From NCBI GenBank assembly GCA_902762305.1, contig CACWNW010000011.1, positions 93,219 through 157,218 on the forward strand: 64,000 nucleotides of DNA, read 5' to 3'. Positions 54,905 to 62,050 of the stretch are shown one piece after another; positions within the stretch are counted from its first letter, which is position 1; every line of letters begins with the position of its first letter. This DNA is from Fibrobacter succinogenes (lineage in GTDB: Bacteria > Fibrobacterota > Fibrobacteria > Fibrobacterales > Fibrobacteraceae). The position numbers were made by a program, and so were the translations under genes. The notes below the pieces were generated by a model, which saw only the letters and a program-made list of their open reading frames with translations, was not told where the DNA came from and did no database searches.

Positions 54905-55855
54905 ATGAGCAAAAAACACAATGTAATCCGCATTAAGCCTATTCCAGAAGCTTTCAAGGGCCAAGTCTATCTAGATCCAACTTACGACCCGGCCTTCAAG
55001 GAACTGTTCGACAACGAGGACGCCCTGAAGGACTTCCTCAATGGGGTACTTGAACTTGAAGGAGACGAAATAATCAAAGAACTTCGTTTCCGATTTGAAA
55101 AACCTATTGAATTCCGTGCGCCGCAGCGCAAGAAGGTCATTTTCGACATCTTCGCAACAACCGGCAGCGGGCGCTTTTTGAATATCGAAATGCAGCGATT
55201 GGAACACGATTACTTCATCGACCGCACCATTCTTTACAAAGCATTCCTCATCATCAAAGGGAGGAAAGAGATGGAAGTGTCCGCAGAATTCAACGCGTTA
55301 CCAAAAAAGGATCAGGAGAAACGTCGCTACCAGTTGCCGGAAACTATTTCCATCTGGATTTGTGACTTTAATCTGCCCGCTGCGAAGGACGAATACTGGG
55401 ACGAATGGGCACTCTACAGCAGGCATGCCATCAGGAACGGAATGGCTGAACCTCTTTCAAAGAAAAATAAGTATATTTTCCTTAGCGTTCCAAACTTCAC
55501 GAAGTCCGCCGATGAAGTAAACGGATCTGCCGAGATGTGGCTTTACCTGCTAAACCATGCTCGAGACGGAGGCGAACTTCCTGATTTCGGTAGCGAAATC
55601 GTCGAGGAAGCGCTCGACCGGATTCGTGTGGAAAACGCCGATGACAAACTTTTGGAAGCACAGGAGCACGACATGACTACGAAAGAAGATTACGAATGCT
55701 GGGCTGCCGGGAAAATTATTGCTGCTGAAGAGGCCGCAACAGCAAAGGCTAATGCCAATGCAATCAGTATACTGAAAGACATGGGCTTGCCTGCTGAACA
55801 AATCGCTGAAGTTCAAGTTCGGCTTGCAGCGAAAAATTCTAGTGCGCTAAAGTAA
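54905..55855 (+). CDS. Rpn/PDDEXK-type nuclease (transposase-like family)
   Basis: 316 residues of the PD-(D/E)XK nuclease family transposase group (Rpn-like). YLDPTYDPAFKELFDNEDALKDFLN is the typical start; catalytic-type residues are Asp in VIFDIFA and Glu in FLNIEMQR. The C-terminal ~70 residues are Ala/Glu-rich and helical (AEEAATAKANANAISILKDMG). Such genes often occur in many copies and have been linked to recombination. No terminal repeats are seen here. GGAGATTAA precedes the ATG. Confidence 0.88.
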   Translation: MSKKHNVIRIKPIPEAFKGQVYLDPTYDPAFKELFDNEDALKDFLNGVLELEGDEIIKELRFRFEKPIEFRAPQRKKVIFDIFATTGSGRFLNIEMQRLEHDYFIDRTILYKAFLIIKGRKEMEVSAEFNALPKKDQEKRRYQLPETISIWICDFNLPAAKDEYWDEWALYSRHAIRNGMAEPLSKKNKYIFLSVPNFTKSADEVNGSAEMWLYLLNHARDGGELPDFGSEIVEEALDRIRVENADDKLLEAQEHDMTTKEDYECWAAGKIIAAEEAATAKANANAISILKDMGLPAEQIAEVQVRLAAKNSSALK

Positions 55856-55880
55856 GCAAAGAACCACCCTTTACACAAAA

Positions 55881-55911
55881 ACGGCTCCCGATGGGAGCCG
55901 TCAGCGTTTTT
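55881..55911. terminator. Bidirectional terminator
   Basis: ACGGCTCCC-GAT-GGGAGCCGT, with CAGCGTTTTT on the right for the plus strand and AAAAA on the left giving TTTTTGTG for the minus-strand epimerase. Confidence 0.85.
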
Positions 55912-55921
55912 AAGTACGTGT

Positions 55922-56971
55922 CTACCGCAGCGGGTTCTTGTCGCTCTTGTACCACTTCATGAACTCAGCGATGCCATCGTGCAGGCTCCAGTGGGGCTTA
56001 TAGCCACATTCGGCCTCAAGTTTCGCAGTGTCGGCGTTCGTCTGGTAAACATCGCCCGGCTGCATCGGCAGGAATTCCTTCTTCGCGGGCTCGCCGTAGG
56101 CGTTCTCGATTTCGGCGATAAAGTCCATCAACTTCACTGGGTGGCTGCAGCCGATGTTGTACACCTTGTAAGGCACCCCGTTCGGGCATTCTGCGGCGAC
56201 AGGCATGTGGTCGAGCGCATGCACGCTGCCCTCGGCGATGTCGTCGATGTAGGTGAAGTCGCGGATCATGTCACCGTTGTTGAACACCTTGATGGGCTCG
56301 CCCTTCGAGATGGCACGGGCAAAGAGCATGGGACTCATGTCGGGGCGGCCCCACGGGCCGTAAACCGTAAAGTAGCGCAATCCCGTCGCAGAAATCCCGT
56401 AGAGTTTCGAGTAGGCATGCGCCATCAATTCGTTGCTCTTCTTGCTTGCCGCATACAAACTAACCGGATTGTCGACCTTGTCATCTTCGCTGTAGGGCAC
56501 CTTGCTGTTGAGGCCATACACAGAACTCGACGAGGCGTAGAGCAAGTACGGCACGCTGTTGTTGCGGCATGCCTCCAGGATGTTCAGGAACCCGACCATG
56601 TTGCTCTGCATGTAGGCATACGGGTTCGTGATGGAGTAGCGCACGCCCGCCTGCGCCGCGAGGTTCACCACCTTGTCAAATTTCTCGGCAGCAAATAGCT
56701 TGTCGATGGATTCCTTGTCGGCTAGGTCCATGCGGATAAAACGCGCACCCGCAAGCGTCGAACTTTCGAGCATCTGCCCGAAGGGGATTTCGGCAAGCAC
56801 GCCACCATTCGCCGAACGGAAGCCGTTTTCCCACAAGCGCCCGTACTTGAGGCGCACATCGTAATAGTCGTTGATGTTGTCAAGCCCGACAACCTCGTCC
56901 CCGCGGGCCGAAAGCATCGTCATGATCTTCGAGGCGATGAAACCCGCCGCACCTGTCACAAGAATCTTCAT
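55922..56971 (-). CDS. UDP-glucuronate 4-epimerase-like sugar nucleotide epimerase
   Basis: 349-residue extended short-chain dehydrogenase. NAD-binding GAAGFIAS at 7-14, VNLAAQAGVRYS, the Ser in YASSSSVYG, the catalytic YAASK and RYFTVYGPWGRPDM. The last motifs are those of UDP-glucuronate epimerases rather than GalE. Supplies UDP-galacturonate or a related sugar for capsule or lipopolysaccharide. ATG 56971 has GGATTGTTGG upstream. Confidence 0.88.
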   Translation of the reverse strand: MKILVTGAAGFIASKIMTMLSARGDEVVGLDNINDYYDVRLKYGRLWENGFRSANGGVLAEIPFGQMLESSTLAGARFIRMDLADKESIDKLFAAEKFDKVVNLAAQAGVRYSITNPYAYMQSNMVGFLNILEACRNNSVPYLLYASSSSVYGLNSKVPYSEDDKVDNPVSLYAASKKSNELMAHAYSKLYGISATGLRYFTVYGPWGRPDMSPMLFARAISKGEPIKVFNNGDMIRDFTYIDDIAEGSVHALDHMPVAAECPNGVPYKVYNIGCSHPVKLMDFIAEIENAYGEPAKKEFLPMQPGDVYQTNADTAKLEAECGYKPHWSLHDGIAEFMKWYKSDKNPLR

Positions 56972-57015
56972 TCCAACAATCCTATTTTGTAAAGAAAAGT
57001 AGAAAATATTTTCAC

Positions 57016-57933
57016 CTATTCTAAAGGCAGAGTCAAGATTGAAACGGACTTACGCCCCACATGGTAATACGCCAAAAAGATTTTCCCGTCCCTTATGTCA
57101 AGACGATATACACTCGCATCCGCGGACACGCGCTCCTGTTTCCACGTATGTCCGCCATCGGTACTATAAAGCAGGGCAAAATTATCGGTAAACCAGACTC
57201 CATCACTAACGACAGCTGCAAAGACATCGCCTTTTACAAGGAAATCCTGCATCCAAAGGCATTGCGTACCCTTGCTGCCATAGCTCGTTTCGTGCCGCTG
57301 TTGAGCCTTCCCGTCTTCTATCCGATAAACGAGCACCCGGTTACCCGAAGAACAGAGTATCCAGCTTTTGTCATTCCGGGCAAAAATCGGAAGAGTACTT
57401 TCCACGAAATCACCCGCATACACCCTTTTCCCATTTTCCAACTTGTATTTCGGTCCCCCATCCGGAACCGAATCGTTCACGCGAACAATACGAACCTTGC
57501 GATAATCCCGATATTTACCAATGGAATCCCACGTCATATAGTCCTCACCCGACACATAAACCGCATTGAAGTCGGCATCCTTTTCGTAAGACTCGAGAAT
57601 CATATGGTCATCCATAGAATAGAACCTTGCAAACGACGTCAAGTTCCTGATTTCGCTTTTTGTCCAGGTGGCACCCCCATCATATGTTCCAAGGACTGCG
57701 GGGAGTTGCTCTATGATACCATACGAACCGAATAAAAAAAGCGAATCGGGTCCCCGCACAACCATTTCTTCAATATGAAAGTCCTCGAATTCCGCAGGAT
57801 AAACCGTCTTTTCGCGAAAGGCCTTCGAGGACGAATCCTTATACGACGCGTAAGCGAAAAACACGACGCCCAGCAGCATCAAGATAAGGAAGGGTGCTGT
57901 AAAGAGGGTAATTACGATAGTTCTTGTCTTCAT
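57016..57933 (-). CDS. Membrane-anchored Asp-box (BNR) repeat protein
   Basis: 305 residues from ATG 57933, giving MKTRTIVITLFTAPFLILMLLGVVFF, a signal anchor; the open frame to 57981 is not required. Two Asp boxes are visible (TYDGGATWT and STDGGHTWK), as in sialidase-type beta propellers. The rest alternates short beta-strand-like stretches (WILCSSGNRVLVYRIEDG). No sialidase catalytic Arg triad or FRIP motif is evident, so an enzyme activity is not claimed. Downstream of serA on the same strand. Confidence 0.6.
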   Translation of the reverse strand: MKTRTIVITLFTAPFLILMLLGVVFFAYASYKDSSSKAFREKTVYPAEFEDFHIEEMVVRGPDSLFLFGSYGIIEQLPAVLGTYDGGATWTKSEIRNLTSFARFYSMDDHMILESYEKDADFNAVYVSGEDYMTWDSIGKYRDYRKVRIVRVNDSVPDGGPKYKLENGKRVYAGDFVESTLPIFARNDKSWILCSSGNRVLVYRIEDGKAQQRHETSYGSKGTQCLWMQDFLVKGDVFAAVVSDGVWFTDNFALLYSTDGGHTWKQERVSADASVYRLDIRDGKIFLAYYHVGRKSVSILTLPLE

Positions 57934-58036
57934 GCAGACTCGGGCCTCCGACAAAATATATAACAAAATAAGCCGCAGCATTTTCTGCTACGGCCTAATT
58001 TTTTAGGTAAATGCGCGCGGTTTCCCGCGAGCAATC

Positions 58037-59203
58037 TTAGAAGTGGATCACGCGGACCTTGATGACCTTGTCGAGCTTGGAGAGCTTTTCGACGATAGAG
58101 TCTTCGACCTTGCTTTCGACGTCAACGAGGTTGTAACCGATCTTGCCGTTGCTCTTGTTAGAGAAGCTGGCAATGTTGATGCCTTCGGCACCGAACACCT
58201 TCGTGATTTCGGAAATCATGTTCGGAACGTCCTGGTTGATGACCACGACGCGGCTCTTGACGCCGGCATGCGGGTGATCGACGAGGGCCGGGAAGTTCAC
58301 GGAATTGCGGACGCAGCCGAATTCGATGTAGTCCTTCAGTTCTTCGACGGCCATGACAGCGCAGTTTTCTTCGGCTTCTTCGGTGGAGGCGCCGAGGTGC
58401 GGGAAGCAAGTCACCTTGTCGTTCTTGATGAGGTCGGCATCCGGGAAGTCGCAGAGGTAGCCCTGGAGGGAACCGGAAGCGAGCATCTCGTTGACCGGGG
58501 CCATTTCCACAATGCCACCGCGGGCGAAGTTCATGATGTAGCTGCCCTTGAAGCCGGCGAGGTTCTTGCGGTTCAGGAGGTTCTCGGTCACGCCCTTGAT
58601 GAACGGAACGTGCACAGTGAGGAAGTCAGACTTCGCAATCACAGTGTCGAGGTCGGCGATTTCCACCTTGTTGGAGAGTTCATGCATGTTGGCGGCGTTG
58701 GGATACGGTTCGTAAGCGATGACGCGCATGTTCTTCCAACGGGCATAGTTGGCGACGAGCACGCCAATCTTGCCGAGGCCGATTACGCCGAGAGTCTTGC
58801 CTGCGAGTTCCATGCCGGCGAACTTCTTCTTGCCGCTTTCGACGGTCTTCGCGAGGTCCGGATCGGTGGTGTCGAGGTTCTTGACCCATGCGGCGGCCTT
58901 GTCCACGTTACGGACGGCCATGCCAAGCACGGTCATCACGAGTTCGGCAACGGCGTTTGCGTTTGCACCCGGAGTATTGAACACGCAGATGCCCTTTGCA
59001 GAGGCCTTGTCGATGGTGATGTTGTTCACGCCAGCGCCGGCGCGGGCGACAGCCAGAAGGCCGTCAAAGTTGTCGGTATCAACCTGGGCGGAACGCACCA
59101 AGATGGCATCCGGATTTTCGACGGAGTCGGAAACCTGGTAGAACGAGCCAAACAGGCTCAAGCCTTTCTTGGAAATATTGTTCATCGTCTTAATAGTTGC
59201 CAT
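58037..59203 (-). CDS. serA: D-3-phosphoglycerate dehydrogenase
   Basis: First step of serine synthesis. 388 residues: ILVRSAQV and GAGVNNITIDKASAKGICV in the substrate domain, NAD site GVIGLGKIGVLVANYA, catalytic Arg in NFARGGIV, Glu in the following segment and His in FPHLGAST. A C-terminal ACT domain (VVVINQDVPNMISEITKVFG) suggests serine feedback. AAGAGGAC precedes the ATG. It lies 130 bp downstream of ispG. Confidence 0.95.
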   Translation of the reverse strand: MATIKTMNNISKKGLSLFGSFYQVSDSVENPDAILVRSAQVDTDNFDGLLAVARAGAGVNNITIDKASAKGICVFNTPGANANAVAELVMTVLGMAVRNVDKAAAWVKNLDTTDPDLAKTVESGKKKFAGMELAGKTLGVIGLGKIGVLVANYARWKNMRVIAYEPYPNAANMHELSNKVEIADLDTVIAKSDFLTVHVPFIKGVTENLLNRKNLAGFKGSYIMNFARGGIVEMAPVNEMLASGSLQGYLCDFPDADLIKNDKVTCFPHLGASTEEAEENCAVMAVEELKDYIEFGCVRNSVNFPALVDHPHAGVKSRVVVINQDVPNMISEITKVFGAEGINIASFSNKSNGKIGYNLVDVESKVEDSIVEKLSKLDKVIKVRVIHF

Positions 59204-59218
59204 TGTATTGTCCTCTTA

Positions 59219-59334
59219 TGGATGATTGTTAAAATGATTGATGATTGATAATGTATGATTGATGATTATCCAATTTGGCGGCGTAGCCGCGATTATAACA
59301 ATTATTCATTATCAATTATCCATTATCAATTCTC
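59219..59334. repeat. AT-rich inverted repeat between ispG and serA
   Basis: GATTGATGATTGATAATG units on the left and CATTATCAATTATCCATTATC on the right can pair over about 35 bp. A GCGGCGTAGCCGC hairpin lies in the loop. The same units occur at 28653-28700. Confidence 0.55.
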
Positions 59335-61073
59335 TAAGGTTCCTGCCAGCGGCCACGTTCCTTGATGAGGTTCACCAATTCTTCGATGGCGTCCTCTTCG
59401 GGGATGTTCTTCTTGACCGCCGTCTTGCCTTCAAACAAGGTAATGCGGCCGGGGCCACCGCCCACGTAGCCGAAGTCGGCGTCCGCCATCTCGCCCGGGC
59501 CGTTCACGATGCAGCCCATGATGCCGATGGAAATGTCCGAAAGGTGGCCAAAGCGGGCCTTGATCTTGCCCATCACCTGCTGGATGTCGTACAGGGTGCG
59601 GCCGCAGCTCGGGCAGCTGATGAAGTTCGTCTTGCTGCGGCGGCAGTAGGCTGCCTGCAAAATGTCGAATGCAAGGAGCACGCATTCCTTCGCGCCCTTG
59701 TAGCCGTCGATAACGACGGCGTCGCCAAGACCATCAGTCACGAGGCTTCCGATGTCGGCGGACACGCGGAGCGTCTCGGTTTCGTTGTCGTTAATCTTGG
59801 CGTAAAGCAGAATCGGGTCTTGGCGACCTGCGGCATCCAATGCTGCAGCAAGGGCGCGCACACCAGAAACCATTTCGGCTCCAGTATAGCAGAACACGGA
59901 ACCTGCGGGAACGCTGGCCGGATTCGCGGCGAACCCCGCGATGTCCATCGCGTCCTTGAATTCCACGACCGGCTTTTCAGAAAGGCTCGGCAGTGCAAAT
60001 TCAGCATTGCGGCGTTCGCCGGTAAGTGCAATCGCATCGGCCTTCACGCCGACCTTCACCGGGCTATTTCCACCGATTTCCACGCCAGAAATCGCGACAG
60101 GCGTCGTCGCCCTGCGTTCGTAATGGTACGGGTCCTTCTCGAATACGGGCACGTTGTATGCAACCGGCGCAGAAGGCAATGCACATGCCTTGATGAGTTC
60201 CTGCGCCACCGGGACTTCGGCCACCGGATCTTCGGTCAGGGAAACGCGAATCGTATCAGCAAGGCCATCGAGCAGGAGTGCGCCGATGCCCGCGGCCGAC
60301 TTCAGTCGTCCGTCGGCACCCGCGCCCGCTTCCGTCACGCCCACATGGAACGGGTACGGCTTGAAGCCTTCCTGCTTGATGCGGGCGGCGAGCATGCGGT
60401 AGGCGGCAATCGCCACGCGCGGGTTACTGCTCTTCAAACTTAAAACGACCTGGTCAAAATGTTCGGCCTCGCACACGGCCAGGTATTCCATGGCGCTTTC
60501 CACCATGCCTTCCACCGTGTCGCCGTAGCGGTAAATCATGCGGGCCGAGAGCGAACCGTGGTTCACGCCTATGCGGATGGCGCGTCCCAGGCGCTTGGCC
60601 TCCCGGACGAACGGCGTGAAGGCCTCCGCGACCTTCTCCTTGCCCTCGTCGAACGACTTGTCCGTCTGCTGGTCAAGCGTCAAAATTCCCGTATCCACGA
60701 AGTTGCCCGGATTGATGCGGACCTTCTCGACCCACTTGAGCGCCTCGAACGCGGCCTTCGGCTGGAAGTGGATGTCGGCGGAAACCGGCACGGTGCAACC
60801 CGCGGCACGCACGCGCTTCATCACCTCTTCGAGACCGGCGGCATCGGCAAATGTCGGGGCGGTAATGCGAACCAGGCCACAGCCCACCTTGGCGAGCGCC
60901 AACGTCTCGGCCACCGTCTTCTCGACGTCCTTGGGCTTGGTAGTGGTCATGGACTGAACTAAAATGGGGGCGTTGCCCCCTATCAAAGCCTCGCCAACGC
61001 GGACTTGTACAGTTTCCCTGCGGACGGCGTTAAAGCGGTCGGCAACATACGGGAATTCGCTAAACTTGGTCAT
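59334..61073 (-). CDS. ispG: 4-hydroxy-3-methylbut-2-en-1-yl diphosphate synthase
   Basis: Penultimate step of the MEP isoprenoid pathway, a 4Fe-4S enzyme. 579 residues, the long form with a middle insert domain (about 260-470) found in plants, Chlamydiae and Bacteroidetes rather than the ~370-residue E. coli form. N-terminal TIM barrel: ILVQSMTTTKP, LVRITAPTF, KVRINPGNF. C-terminal cluster domain: SCPSCGRTLYD and GIMGCIVNGPGEMADADFGY. ATG 61073 has TAAATT 6 nt upstream and no ribosome binding site. Confidence 0.95.
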   Translation of the reverse strand: MTKFSEFPYVADRFNAVRRETVQVRVGEALIGGNAPILVQSMTTTKPKDVEKTVAETLALAKVGCGLVRITAPTFADAAGLEEVMKRVRAAGCTVPVSADIHFQPKAAFEALKWVEKVRINPGNFVDTGILTLDQQTDKSFDEGKEKVAEAFTPFVREAKRLGRAIRIGVNHGSLSARMIYRYGDTVEGMVESAMEYLAVCEAEHFDQVVLSLKSSNPRVAIAAYRMLAARIKQEGFKPYPFHVGVTEAGAGADGRLKSAAGIGALLLDGLADTIRVSLTEDPVAEVPVAQELIKACALPSAPVAYNVPVFEKDPYHYERRATTPVAISGVEIGGNSPVKVGVKADAIALTGERRNAEFALPSLSEKPVVEFKDAMDIAGFAANPASVPAGSVFCYTGAEMVSGVRALAAALDAAGRQDPILLYAKINDNETETLRVSADIGSLVTDGLGDAVVIDGYKGAKECVLLAFDILQAAYCRRSKTNFISCPSCGRTLYDIQQVMGKIKARFGHLSDISIGIMGCIVNGPGEMADADFGYVGGGPGRITLFEGKTAVKKNIPEEDAIEELVNLIKERGRWQEP

Positions 61074-61079
61074 ACCCCA

Positions 61080-61085
61080 AATTTA
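61080..61085 (-). promoter_or_regulatory. -10 element for leaderless ispG mRNA
   Basis: On the minus strand TTTTGCTAAATTTGGGGTATG puts TAAATT 6 nt before the ATG. Confidence 0.45.
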
Positions 61086-61188
61086 GCAAAATTTCATTTT
61101 TAGGCTTTTTTCCCAAACAAAATTGTAAAAAAATTGTTCCTTTTTCGAAAAAAAAAGTTAAAATAAGGGTACAGATGGAGCTAGATAT

Positions 61189-61935
61189 ATGATCCCGAAG
61201 ATTTTTCATTATTGCTGGTTATCGAACGAACCTTTTCCAGAAAAGGTTCAGCGTTGCATGGAATCTTGGGAAAAATATTTAGGCGACTACAATTGTATTT
61301 TCTGGGATTACCGCAAGGCGAAGGCGACAGGCATTCCGTGGATTCTCGAAGCCATGGAAAAGCGCAACTGGGCTTTCGCCGCCGACGCGGTGCGGCTTTA
61401 TGCGCTGTATACCGAAGGCGGAATCTATCTCGATTCCGACGTGCAGTTGCTCATGTCGCCGAACCACCTGCTCGACCGCAACTACATCCTCGGGTACGAG
61501 AACGGCTCCAAGCGAATCGAGCCCTCTTTCCTCGGTGCCGAGAAGAACTCCCCGATTATCGGCGAGGCGCTCAAGCACTACACCGAAAGGCATTACGAAT
61601 ACAGCGAGGAGAAGGTGGAACAACTCGTGCTCCCGCAGATTCTCGCGAACGCCTGCGACAAGTTCAACGGGCTCGACATCCTGCCCGAATGGTACTTCTC
61701 GCCCAAGCGTTTTCTGGACGGCGCAATCAACACCGCCGACGAGACAGTGAGCATCCACCACTTCGGCAGCAACTGGCGCCCCGAGAACGTGCGCATCGGC
61801 ATGAAGCGCAGGCAGTACATCTTCAAGAAGTTCCCGCGCCCCATCGCCGAGCTAATCGCCATCCCGACCACGTTCTGGTCCGATATGAAGGCCCAGGGAA
61901 TCGGCACGGCATTTAAACATTTATTCTCGAAGTAA
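61189..61935 (+). CDS. GT32-type glycosyltransferase
   Basis: 248 residues. IPKIFHYCWLSNEPFPE, WEKYLGDYNCIFWD, FAADAVRLYALYTEGGIYLD and the DxD motif LDSDVQLL are typical of GT32 (DXD sugar-binding) enzymes of capsule or glycan assembly. VSIHHFGSNW is the usual C-terminal motif. GGAGCTAGATAT precedes the ATG. It stands alone, diverging from ispG and ending at a terminator. Confidence 0.9.
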   Translation: MIPKIFHYCWLSNEPFPEKVQRCMESWEKYLGDYNCIFWDYRKAKATGIPWILEAMEKRNWAFAADAVRLYALYTEGGIYLDSDVQLLMSPNHLLDRNYILGYENGSKRIEPSFLGAEKNSPIIGEALKHYTERHYEYSEEKVEQLVLPQILANACDKFNGLDILPEWYFSPKRFLDGAINTADETVSIHHFGSNWRPENVRIGMKRRQYIFKKFPRPIAELIAIPTTFWSDMKAQGIGTAFKHLFSK

Positions 61936-61940
61936 CGTTT

Positions 61941-61971
61941 AAACGGCTCCCGCTCGAACGGGAGCCGTTTT
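61941..61971 (+). terminator. Rho-independent terminator of the GT32 gene
   Basis: AAACGGCTCCCG-CTCGAA-CGGGAGCCGTTT, then TTC. It shares the ACGGCTCCC stem with the terminator at 55881. Confidence 0.8.
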
Positions 61972-62000
61972 CAATACAGCACAAATTTTAGTTTATATAT

Positions 62001-62030
62001 AAAAAACGCCCGGCGATTAAGCCGAGCGTC
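62001..62030 (-). terminator. Rho-independent terminator of pnp
   Basis: Minus strand: GACGCTCGGC-TTAATC-GCCGGGCGTT followed by TTTT. Confidence 0.85.
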
Positions 62031-62050
62031 TTCAATTTCGTATAAACGAA

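Noticed and set aside
54905..55855. Insertion sequence around the Rpn-like gene
   Set aside because: No terminal inverted repeats or target duplications found at its edges; the gene family is often resident.
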